This document shows positions 56,811 through 64,000 of a stretch of DNA of 64,000 nucleotides, piece after piece. Under the pieces are notes generated by a model that saw only the letters and a program-made list of their open reading frames with translations, made no database searches and had not been told where the DNA came from. The position numbers were made by a program, and so were the translations under genes. Within the stretch, counting starts at the first letter, position 1. Each line of letters begins with the position of its first letter. Origin of the DNA: Rhizobium sp. RM (GTDB taxonomy: Bacteria > Pseudomonadota > Alphaproteobacteria > Rhizobiales > Rhizobiaceae); contig NZ_JACAWV010000003.1 of the NCBI RefSeq assembly GCF_013390595.1, positions 124,001 to 188,000 of the forward strand, given 5' to 3'.

Positions 56811-57137
56811 ATTTTCAATCCAATCCGTGCGTCTTTTTCATGCGGTTGATGGGTTAACTTTCAAACCCTTGCGTCTTGATAGACGGCGAAACTGGCGGGA
56901 TTATCGCTCTTTCTGTCTGAATGGCGGCTTAACAAACGTCTCACCGTTGTTGAAGCAAACGACGCGCACGTAAAACGGTTCGCAGTTGCCCTAACAAGAT
57001 TTTGCGGTATCGTTTCAGTGATTGATAACGACGTTCGGCGCAATCTCGTCTGACCGGCGCCCGAATAACATGACGTCATCGCGGGACCATGTCCAACAAT
57101 CATCCGTCAACACTGCCAGCTTCGGGCATGCGTCCTT
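56811..57137. other. 327-bp divergent region, chvA / luxR-type gene
   Basis: No gene seen. It holds GGGTT-N8-AACCC (56851-56868), a near-CtrA motif TGAA-N7-TTAAC (56928-56943) and a perfect ATGACGTCAT palindrome (57070-57079) about 60 bp ahead of the luxR-type start. No lux-box-like 18-20-bp palindrome was recognised. Confidence 0.5.
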
Positions 57138-57875
57138 ATGCATAATATCGTTCATTTCATTGCCAAATGTCATCAGATCGCGAACGTGGATGATGTCCAG
57201 TCTGAGTTTGCCGCTCTTCTGCAGGAGTATGGTTTCGACTATTTCCTTGTCAGCAGACGCATGGCCGGCGACCTGACCTCAGGTGGATATGTCCTCGCTC
57301 AAAACCTCCCCGACGGCTGGATGGACGTTTATCGCGCCAAGAAGTACAGCCTGGTCGATCCGGTGAAGAAACTTATTGGGCTGGTGCACAAGCCATTTCA
57401 TTGGAAAGATGCGCTTGGTGAACTGCCACGCGCCATGCATCGCAAACGTGCTGTCAGCTTTTTCCACGACGCCAGCCGTTATGGCCTGCAGGGCGGTTAC
57501 GCGTTTCCGGTGCACGGACGTGCGGGTTTCATCGGCGCGGTTTTCATTGGCGGCGAGGACCGGCAATTGAAGGCGGCGGATATCGAATTGTTCGATTCCG
57601 CCATGCGTGCCGTATTCTGGCGTCTGCTTGATCTTTCCGGACAGGCCAACGCCATTCTCAATCTTCCTGAAATGTCTTCCCCCGAACTCACCAAAAGAGA
57701 GATGGAGGTGCTGAGACTCATGGCTGAGGGCATGACGTCGACGGAAATCGGACGGCAGCTTTCGATCTCAAGTCATACTGTGGACTGGTACATCAACGGG
57801 ATTCAGCGCCGCTTTAACGCGAAGAATCGCCAGCATACCGTTGCGCTTGCATTTCGGCGTGGACTGCTCAGTTAG
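57138..57875 (+). CDS. LuxR-family quorum-type regulator (orphan, with AHL-binding domain)
   Basis: A 245-aa regulator. The N-terminal autoinducer domain keeps the six residues that are invariant in AHL-binding LuxR proteins: Trp61, Tyr65, Asp74, Pro75, Trp89 and a Gly near 120 (in YGLQGGYAFPV), corresponding to TraR 57, 61, 70, 71, 85 and 113. The C-terminal GerE helix-turn-helix (about 180-240) is intact: LTKREMEVLRLMAEGMTSTEIGRQL, then SSHTVDWYINGI. No luxI-type synthase is in the window, so it is an orphan here and may sense a signal made elsewhere in the cell or by neighbours. Lies between chvA and pyc. Confidence 0.9.
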   Translation: MHNIVHFIAKCHQIANVDDVQSEFAALLQEYGFDYFLVSRRMAGDLTSGGYVLAQNLPDGWMDVYRAKKYSLVDPVKKLIGLVHKPFHWKDALGELPRAMHRKRAVSFFHDASRYGLQGGYAFPVHGRAGFIGAVFIGGEDRQLKAADIELFDSAMRAVFWRLLDLSGQANAILNLPEMSSPELTKREMEVLRLMAEGMTSTEIGRQLSISSHTVDWYINGIQRRFNAKNRQHTVALAFRRGLLS

Positions 57876-58064
57876 CCCTGATCTCTAACGTCACGCCTTT
57901 GGCACCGTGAAGTTGGCCGAAGTTTTTCAATCGATTTAAAAATTCTATGCCCCCAGAGGGCCGGAGCGATCGCTTCCGGTCGGAAATGGTCTTTCCAAGA
58001 TCGTTTTTTGCTGCTTAATTTCGCGGTGCAGCAGAAAACTTCTTTTGTTTCTGGGGAGACAGTC

Positions 58065-61000
58065 TTGAAAATTTCGAAACTACTTGTCGCCAACCGCTCT
58101 GAAATAGCGATCCGTGTTTTCCGGGCAGCGAATGAGCTTGGAATAAAAACGGTCGCGATTTGGGCCGAGGAGGACAAGCTGTCTCTCCATCGTTTCAAGG
58201 CGGATGAGAGTTATCAGGTCGGTAGGGGGCCGCACCTGACGAAAGACATGGGACCAATCGAAAGCTACCTTTCGATCGAGGAGATCATCCGGGTCGCGAA
58301 GTTGTCCGGTGCGGATGCGATCCATCCCGGTTACGGCCTTCTGTCGGAGAGCCCTGAATTCGTGGAGGCCTGCAACAAGGCAGGAATCATATTCATTGGA
58401 CCGACGGCCGACACGATGCGTCAGCTCGGCAACAAGGTTGCTGCGCGCAATCTCGCCATTTCGGTCAACGTCCCCGTTGTACCGGCCACCGATCCATTGC
58501 CCGACGATATCGCCGAAGTGGAGCGAATGGCTGAGGAGATCGGCTACCCGGTGATGTTGAAGGCGTCCTGGGGCGGTGGCGGTCGCGGCATGCGCGTCAT
58601 TCGCAAGAAAGAGGACCTTGCACGTGAAGTGACGGAAGCCAAACGTGAGGCCAAGGCGGCGTTCGGCAAGGACGAGGTTTATCTCGAAAAGCTGGTCGAG
58701 CGCGCGCGCCACGTCGAAAGCCAGATTCTCGGCGATACACATGGCAATGTCGTTCATCTGTTTGAGCGCGATTGTTCGATCCAGCGACGCAACCAGAAGG
58801 TTGTGGAGCGTGCTCCGGCACCTTACCTCAGCGAAACACAGCGACAGGAACTTGCCAATTACTCGTTGAAGATCGCCGCTGCGACAAACTACATCGGTGC
58901 CGGCACTGTCGAATATCTGATGGATGCGGACACGAACAAGTTCTACTTCATCGAGGTCAATCCGCGCATTCAGGTCGAGCATACCGTCACCGAGGTCGTG
59001 ACCGGTATCGATATCGTCAAGGCGCAGATCCATATTCTCGAAGGTGCCGCCATCGGCGCGGCAGAATCGGGTGTTCCGAAGCAGGAAAACATTCGCCTCA
59101 ACGGTCATGCGCTCCAGTGCCGTATTACGACTGAAGACCCCGAACATAACTTCATTCCTGATTATGGCCGTATCACTGCTTATCGTTCGGCTTCCGGCTT
59201 CGGTATCCGTCTTGACGGCGGTACCTCGTATACGGGCGCGGTGATTACACGTTACTACGATCCGCTGCTGGTCAAGGTGACCGCCTGGGCGCCGGGACCT
59301 GAAGAGGCAATCAGCCGCATGGATCGCGCCCTGCGCGAATTCCGTATCAGAGGTGTTGCGACAAACCTCACCTTCCTGGAAGCCATCATCGGCCACACGA
59401 AATTCCGTGACAATACCTATACGACGCGTTTCATCGACTCCACGCCGGAGCTGTTCGCGCAGGTCAAGCGCCAGGACCGTGCAACGAAGCTTTTGACCTA
59501 TCTGGCCGATGTCACGGTCAACGGTCATCCTGAAACCAAGGGTCGCGCAAAGCCATCGGACAAGGCAGCCAAGCCGATCGTGCCCTATATCGATGCCCCG
59601 ACGCCGGATGGCACGAAGCAGGTTCTCGACAAGCTTGGCCCCAAGGGCTTTTCGGAGTGGATGCGCAATGAAAAGCGCGTTCTCGTTACTGATACGACCA
59701 TGCGTGACGGACACCAGTCGCTGCTTGCGACGCGTGTGCGGACCCACGACATTGCCGGTGTGGCGAGCGCCTACGCCAAAGCGTTGCCGCAGCTCCTATC
59801 GCTTGAGTGCTGGGGTGGTGCGACCTTCGACGTTTCCATGCGCTTCCTGACGGAAGATCCATGGGAGCGTCTGGCCCTCATCCGTGAGGGTGCGCCAAAC
59901 CTTCTGCTGCAGATGCTTCTGCGCGGCGCCAATGGCGTGGGTTACAAGAACTACCCCGACAACGTGGTGAAGTACTTCGTTCGTCAGGCGGCCAAAGGTG
60001 GCATCGATCTCTTCCGTGTGTTCGACTGCCTGAACTGGGTCGAGAACATGCGCGTCTCGATGGATGCGATTGCCGAAGAGAACAAGCTCTGCGAAGCGGC
60101 GATCTGCTACACCGGCGACCTCCTCAATTCCGCGCGTCCAAAATACGACCTCAAATATTATACGGGGCTTGCGGCCGAACTGGAAAAGGCCGGTGCGCAT
60201 ATCATCGCCGTCAAGGACATGGCAGGTCTTCTGAAGCCTGCAGCTGCCAAGGTTCTGTTCAAGGCCTTGCGTGAGGCGACCAGCCTGCCGATCCACTTCC
60301 ACACGCACGACACGTCCGGTATTTCCGCCGCGACCGTTCTTGCGGCTGTGGACGCGGGCGTGGACGCCGTCGACGCCGCTATGGACGCGTTCTCCGGCAA
60401 CACGTCGCAGCCGTGCCTCGGGTCCATCGTCGAGGCACTTGCCGGCACCGAACGCGATACGGGTCTCGATGCGGAATGGATTCGTCGTATCTCCTTCTAT
60501 TGGGAGGCGGTCCGCAACCAGTACGCAGCGTTTGAAAGCGACCTCAAGGGACCGGCATCCGAAGTTTATCTGCATGAAATGCCGGGTGGTCAGTTCACCA
60601 ACCTCAAGGAGCAGGCGCGTTCGCTTGGCCTCGAAAGCCGCTGGCACGAGGTGGCGCAGGCCTATGCCGATGCCAACCAGATGTTCGGCGATATCGTCAA
60701 GGTCACGCCATCCTCCAAGGTTGTCGGCGACATGGCGCTGATGATGGTCAGCCAGGATCTGACGGTTTCCGACGTCGAAAATCCGGACAAGGAAGTCTCC
60801 TTCCCCGAATCCGTGGTGTCCATGCTCAAGGGTGATCTTGGCCAATCGCCGGGCGGCTGGCCGGAAGCGCTGCAGAAGAAGGCGTTGAAGGGAGATGCAC
60901 CCTATACTGTGCGTCCCGGTTCGCTTCTTGCCGACGCCGATCTGGATGCCGAACGCAAGACGATCGAGACAAAGCTCGAGCGTTCGGTCAACGACTTCGA

Positions 61001-61526
61001 GTTTGCCTCTTACCTGATGTATCCGAAGGTGTTCACCGATTTTGCCCTGACGGCAGAAACCTATGGCCCGGTCTCTGTGCTGCCGACTCATGCCTACTTC
61101 TACGGCATGGAAGACGGTGAAGAGCTGTTTGCCGATATCGAGCGCGGCAAGACGCTGGTGATCGTCAATCAGGCGTCATCCGGCACTGATGACAAGGGCA
61201 TGGTGACGGTGTTCTTCGAGATCAATGGTCAGCCGCGTCGCATCAAGGTGCCAGACCGGGCGCATGGAGCGACAGGTTCGGCCGTACGCCGTAAGGCTGA
61301 TCCCGGCAACGCTGCCCAGATCGGCGCACCGATGCCGGGTGTCATCAGCCGCGTTTTCGTCAATCCGGGGCAGGCCGTAAAGCCTGGAGACGTGCTGCTT
61401 TCCATCGAAGCCATGAAGATGGAGACGGCGCTGCACGCTGAGCGCGAGGGTACCATTTCTGAAGTCCTCGTCCGCCAGGGTGATCAGATCGACGCAAAGG
61501 ATCTGCTTGTGACCTACGCAACCTAA
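58065..61526 (+). CDS. pyc: Pyruvate carboxylase
   Basis: A 1153-aa biotin enzyme forming oxaloacetate from pyruvate, bicarbonate and ATP. The order is biotin carboxylase (residues 1-460; ATP-grasp SWGGGGRGMR), the carboxyltransferase barrel (TDTTMRDGHQS near 545; VKDMAGLL with the carbamylated Lys near 715), the allosteric linker, and the BCCP domain at the end with biotinyl Lys1118 in EAMKMET. The protein is nearly colinear with R. etli Pyc (1154 aa). The start is TTG 58065 (MKISKLLVANRSEIAIR) with GGGGAGA ahead; an upstream ATG-less frame to 58008 is not supported. A terminator follows. Confidence 0.97.
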   Translation: MKISKLLVANRSEIAIRVFRAANELGIKTVAIWAEEDKLSLHRFKADESYQVGRGPHLTKDMGPIESYLSIEEIIRVAKLSGADAIHPGYGLLSESPEFVEACNKAGIIFIGPTADTMRQLGNKVAARNLAISVNVPVVPATDPLPDDIAEVERMAEEIGYPVMLKASWGGGGRGMRVIRKKEDLAREVTEAKREAKAAFGKDEVYLEKLVERARHVESQILGDTHGNVVHLFERDCSIQRRNQKVVERAPAPYLSETQRQELANYSLKIAAATNYIGAGTVEYLMDADTNKFYFIEVNPRIQVEHTVTEVVTGIDIVKAQIHILEGAAIGAAESGVPKQENIRLNGHALQCRITTEDPEHNFIPDYGRITAYRSASGFGIRLDGGTSYTGAVITRYYDPLLVKVTAWAPGPEEAISRMDRALREFRIRGVATNLTFLEAIIGHTKFRDNTYTTRFIDSTPELFAQVKRQDRATKLLTYLADVTVNGHPETKGRAKPSDKAAKPIVPYIDAPTPDGTKQVLDKLGPKGFSEWMRNEKRVLVTDTTMRDGHQSLLATRVRTHDIAGVASAYAKALPQLLSLECWGGATFDVSMRFLTEDPWERLALIREGAPNLLLQMLLRGANGVGYKNYPDNVVKYFVRQAAKGGIDLFRVFDCLNWVENMRVSMDAIAEENKLCEAAICYTGDLLNSARPKYDLKYYTGLAAELEKAGAHIIAVKDMAGLLKPAAAKVLFKALREATSLPIHFHTHDTSGISAATVLAAVDAGVDAVDAAMDAFSGNTSQPCLGSIVEALAGTERDTGLDAEWIRRISFYWEAVRNQYAAFESDLKGPASEVYLHEMPGGQFTNLKEQARSLGLESRWHEVAQAYADANQMFGDIVKVTPSSKVVGDMALMMVSQDLTVSDVENPDKEVSFPESVVSMLKGDLGQSPGGWPEALQKKALKGDAPYTVRPGSLLADADLDAERKTIETKLERSVNDFEFASYLMYPKVFTDFALTAETYGPVSVLPTHAYFYGMEDGEELFADIERGKTLVIVNQASSGTDDKGMVTVFFEINGQPRRIKVPDRAHGATGSAVRRKADPGNAAQIGAPMPGVISRVFVNPGQAVKPGDVLLSIEAMKMETALHAEREGTISEVLVRQGDQIDAKDLLVTYAT

Positions 61527-61562
61527 TGCCGTCATCGCGACATTGCATCTGACGACGCATTG

Positions 61563-61586
61563 CGCCCGCCCTTTGGCGGGCGTTTT
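61563..61586 (+). terminator. Terminator after pyc
   Basis: CGCCCGCC-CTTT-GGCGGGCG then TTTT, 37 bp past the stop. Confidence 0.9.
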
Positions 61587-61618
61587 GCTGTTGCGCTTCT
61601 GAGAAAACTCAAATATGC

Positions 61619-61644
61619 ATGTTTGTGCACGTTTCTACATGTTT
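61619..61644 (+). promoter_or_regulatory. Three 10-bp phased repeats ahead of the DeoR gene
   Basis: ATGTTT, ACGTTT and ATGTTT at 61619, 61629 and 61639 are spaced by exactly ten bases, on one face of the helix, ending 14 bp before the DeoR start. DeoR/GlpR proteins bind such repeated half-sites, so this is a likely autoregulatory operator. Confidence 0.55.
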
Positions 61645-61658
61645 ACCCGTGAAGTAAA

Positions 61659-62438
61659 ATGAACGAACATTTTGTCAGTGAGCGACAGGCGCTCATTCTC
61701 TCTCAATTACGGCAAAGCGGTCGTGTGTTGGCGCAGAATCTCGCGGAGAGTTTCGGTGTGTCCGAAGACACGATACGGCGTGATTTGCGTGATATGGCGG
61801 GCAGAGGTGAATGCCAGCGTGTTTACGGCGGTGCCTTGCTTGCCGAAAGCACGACGGTGCCGCTGAAAACACGCATGGCCGAAGATGCGGATCGCAAAGG
61901 GCGTCTTGCTGCCGCGGTCTTGCCGCTTCTTGAGCCAGGCCTGGTTGTCTTTATCGATGCCGGTTCGACCAATCTTGCCATTGCACGGGCAATCCCCGCC
62001 GATTTGAAGCTGACTGTTGTCACGAACACGCCGGCCATTGCTGCGGAACTGACGGGGCGAGCCGGCATTGAACTGGTATTGATCGGTGGCAAGGTCGATC
62101 CGCTGGTTGGCGCCGCTATTGACGCCATGGCGTTGCGGCAGCTCGAATTGATGCGGCCCGATCTCTGCGTCCTCGGTGTTTGCGGCATCACGCTCAGCTC
62201 GGGATTATCCGCCGATGTCTTTGAGGATGCCGTGTTCAAGCGGCTCGCCTGCAGTGCCAGTGAGCAGGTTGTTGCTGCCATCACGACGGAAAAGCTTGGC
62301 CACAAGGCAGCTTTTCATGTGCATGATCTGTCGCCTTCTCTTTGTCTCGCGCTGGAGCGCGGCATTGAACAGACGACCGCCGATGTGCTTGCGGCGCACG
62401 GCGTGAATATCCGTTTTGCCGATACCCACGCGGCTTAA
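61659..62438 (+). CDS. DeoR/GlpR-family transcription regulator
   Basis: A 259-aa regulator. The DeoR helix-turn-helix is at residues 6-60: RQALILSQLRQSGRVLAQNLAESFGVSEDTIRRDL with the trailing RVYGGAL. The C-terminal sugar-phosphate-sensing domain (about 75-235) has FIDAGSTNLAIARAI, VVTNTPAIAAEL and the C-terminal HVHDL region. The cognate metabolite is unknown. The MFS gene follows 32 bp later in the same direction and is its likely target. Confidence 0.92.
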   Translation: MNEHFVSERQALILSQLRQSGRVLAQNLAESFGVSEDTIRRDLRDMAGRGECQRVYGGALLAESTTVPLKTRMAEDADRKGRLAAAVLPLLEPGLVVFIDAGSTNLAIARAIPADLKLTVVTNTPAIAAELTGRAGIELVLIGGKVDPLVGAAIDAMALRQLELMRPDLCVLGVCGITLSSGLSADVFEDAVFKRLACSASEQVVAAITTEKLGHKAAFHVHDLSPSLCLALERGIEQTTADVLAAHGVNIRFADTHAA

Positions 62439-62470
62439 CCCGCCCGCGCTCACGTTTGAAGGATTTTTAG

Positions 62471-63661
62471 ATGAACGGTCCTGCGAGTTTCGCACCCACA
62501 CCGGCGCGCTCTTCGTACTTCACGCGACACCGGCTCGGCGTTTCGCTGTTGTTCCTGATGAATGGCTTCATGATGGGGTCATGGGCACCGAAAATTCCCG
62601 AATTTTCAACCCGCCTCTCGCTGAGCGAAAGTGCGCTGGGTCTGGTCATTCTGGTGTTTGGCGTCGGTTCACTGCTGTTCATGCCGATTGCCGGTTCACA
62701 GATCGCGCGTTTCGGATCGCGCACCGTTTCTCTCGTTTCGGCGGTGCTTTTTCTTCCGACGCTGCTGTTCATCACCTGGGCCAACACGATCTGGGCCGGA
62801 GTCATTGCCGTTTTCCTGTTCGGTGGTCTGACGGGGGCAATGGACGTTGCCATGAATGCCAATGCGGTCGCCGTGGAACGAGACATGCGCAGGGCCATCA
62901 TGTCCTCCTGTCACGCATTCTGGAGTCTCGGCGGTCTGATCGGTGCGGGCTTCGGCGGCTTTCTGATCACGGCCATCGGCGTGCACGGCCATGCGGTTGC
63001 GCTGACGCTGGTCGCACTGGTCCTCCTCGTCATTGCCTGGCCTCGCATTCTCGCCGATCGTCCACATCCGGAGGAAGAGCGGCCGAAGGGCGGCTTGCCG
63101 CTGACACCGCTGCCCTGGATCATCGGTCTCATGGCTTTGTTTTCGATGGTGCCGGAAGGTGCAATCCTTGACTGGGGCGCCCTTTATCTGCGCAACGAGT
63201 TGGGTGCGTCCGTTTCGCAGTCCGGTTTTGCCTTCGCTGCGTTTTCATTGACCATGGCTGTCATGCGTTTTGCTGGCGATCTGGTCAGGGACCGCTTCGG
63301 TGCTGTCAACACCTTGCGTTTCTGCTCGACGATTTCGATCATCGGTTTGTTGACCGCCGGTCTTGCAGAAAATTCGACCCTGGCAATCATCGGTTTTGCC
63401 GTGGCCGGGATCGGCATTTCCAACATGGTGCCGATTGCCTTTTCTGCCGCCGGTAACATGCCTGGCCTGGCGCCTGGGATCGGATTGTCTGTCGTCACGA
63501 CCATGGGGTATTCGGGGATTCTCGTAGCGCCCTCGGCCATCGGGTTCATTGCCGAGCACACCGGTCTTGCTGTTGTCTTCTTAGGTCTACCGCTGCTGCA
63601 TGTTGTCGTCTTGCTGCTTTCGAAGCTTGCACGGCATGCCGACGGCGCTGGACGGGAATAG
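62471..63661 (+). CDS. MFS transporter, YbjJ-like
   Basis: A 396-aa 12-helix major facilitator protein. N-terminal GFMMGSWAPKIPEF is typical of the YbjJ-type group; the loop GSQIARFGSRTVSL matches the MFS A-motif region, and GLTGAMDVAMNANAVAVE in helix 4-5 is conserved in that group. Substrate not known. The DeoR gene just upstream suggests induction by a sugar-type ligand. Confidence 0.88.
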   Translation: MNGPASFAPTPARSSYFTRHRLGVSLLFLMNGFMMGSWAPKIPEFSTRLSLSESALGLVILVFGVGSLLFMPIAGSQIARFGSRTVSLVSAVLFLPTLLFITWANTIWAGVIAVFLFGGLTGAMDVAMNANAVAVERDMRRAIMSSCHAFWSLGGLIGAGFGGFLITAIGVHGHAVALTLVALVLLVIAWPRILADRPHPEEERPKGGLPLTPLPWIIGLMALFSMVPEGAILDWGALYLRNELGASVSQSGFAFAAFSLTMAVMRFAGDLVRDRFGAVNTLRFCSTISIIGLLTAGLAENSTLAIIGFAVAGIGISNMVPIAFSAAGNMPGLAPGIGLSVVTTMGYSGILVAPSAIGFIAEHTGLAVVFLGLPLLHVVVLLLSKLARHADGAGRE

Positions 63662-63780
63662 TCGTCTCGAATTTTGCCACGATTGCGGTAAAGTAGAAGC
63701 TCACGTGCGTTGGGTGTTGACAAGGCCTCCCCCTTGTTTCACCTCAATAGCCATATTTTGCCGCAAGCCCAGAGACCAAA

Positions 63781-64000
63781 ATGACGTCACACGCCGATTT
63801 CGACCCGAAGCCCCGCCGCGCATCTGTCGCTGTCGATGTGGGTGGTGTTATCGTCGGCGGCGGCGCGCCTGTCGTCGTCCAATCGATGACCAACACCGAT
63901 ACTGCTGACATTGACGCCACCGTGCAGCAGGTGGCGGCGTTGTTCCGGGCCGGTTCGGAAATCGTCCGCATCACCGTCGATCGCGACGAAAGTGCTGCAG
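63781..64000 (+). CDS. ispG: 4-hydroxy-3-methylbut-2-enyl diphosphate synthase, 3' truncated by window edge
   Basis: The first 73 codons of IspG (GcpE), the [4Fe-4S] enzyme of the non-mevalonate isoprenoid pathway that converts MEcPP to HMBPP. The N-terminus [21 protein letters not shown] leads into the barrel signatures [19 protein letters not shown] and [11 protein letters not shown], which are diagnostic of IspG. The catalytic Glu and cluster cysteines lie beyond the window. The start codon is ATG 63781; 119 bp separate it from the MFS stop, so it is probably an independent unit. Confidence 0.93.
   Translation, partial: MTSHADFDPKPRRASVAVDVGGVIVGGGAPVVVQSMTNTDTADIDATVQQVAALFRAGSEIVRITVDRDESAA

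Noticed and set aside
56928..56943. TGAA-N7-TTAAC, CtrA-like
   Set aside because: One mismatch in a short motif with no second half-site; chance level.
58080..59747. 555-codon open frame antisense to pyc
   Set aside because: Lies fully inside a certain gene and has no recognisable domain.

Overview
The window is a stretch of circular-chromosome backbone from an alphaproteobacterium of the Rhizobiaceae, most likely Agrobacterium or a close Rhizobium relative. The evidence is the cyclic beta-1,2-glucan synthase/exporter pair (chvB/chvA), the ~1586-aa NAD-dependent glutamate dehydrogenase, a TTG-started pyruvate carboxylase almost colinear with the Rhizobium etli enzyme, TrcR (DUF1013), and a CtrA-type site. 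I saw no rRNA, tRNA, insertion sequence, phage gene or CRISPR array. Codon use looks uniform. The two ends cut phaR (left) and ispG (right).

Layout. 1-9.9 kb: phaR end, UMF1-type MFS transporter, NAD-glutamate dehydrogenase, carD, an L,D-transpeptidase-like protein, an OmpR-type response regulator and a stand-alone cyclic-nucleotide-binding domain protein. 9.9-16.4 kb: xthA, ftsK-lolA and glnK-amtB, all on the minus strand; glnK has a sigma-54-type promoter and ftsK a CtrA-type site. 16.5-23.1 kb: tesB diverging from a UbiH/COQ6-type hydroxylase, then a 393-bp gap packed with GANTC (CcrM) sites, a SUV3-like RNA helicase, an Hsp15-like S4 protein and fdxA. 23.1-31.2 kb: leuS-lptE-holA (minus), yggS, trcR (minus) and acs.

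31.3-41.7 kb is the accessory-looking part, a sugar-acid catabolic island. It holds a TRAP transporter with an FAH-family 2-keto-3-deoxy-aldonate dehydratase, a GntR/FCD regulator and a D-2-hydroxyacid-type FAD oxidase on the minus strand. Diverging from these is denD, an ltnD-like dehydrogenase and an IlvD/Edd-type aldonate dehydratase, translationally coupled. A TTGTCTGAYAA-like motif occurs in both control regions and is a candidate site for the local GntR protein. 41.8-45.5 kb: a serine/threonine dehydratase-type PLP enzyme, an L-2-hydroxyglutarate-oxidase-like flavoprotein, a 47-aa predicted membrane protein and an M20 amidohydrolase. 46-57 kb: chvB (2830 aa) and chvA, convergent. 57-64 kb: a LuxR-type regulator with an apparently complete acyl-homoserine-lactone pocket, pyc, a DeoR regulator with a helically phased triple repeat in front of it, an MFS transporter and the start of ispG.

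The most unusual non-coding signals are the cluster of ten GANTC sites at 18753-18947, the three-half-site CtrA-like array at 14424-14454 upstream of ftsK, the TTGCA-periodic palindromes between trcR and acs, and the 10-bp phased repeats before the DeoR gene. The best candidate for an undescribed pathway is the sugar-acid island, whose enzyme set does not match a complete known route.
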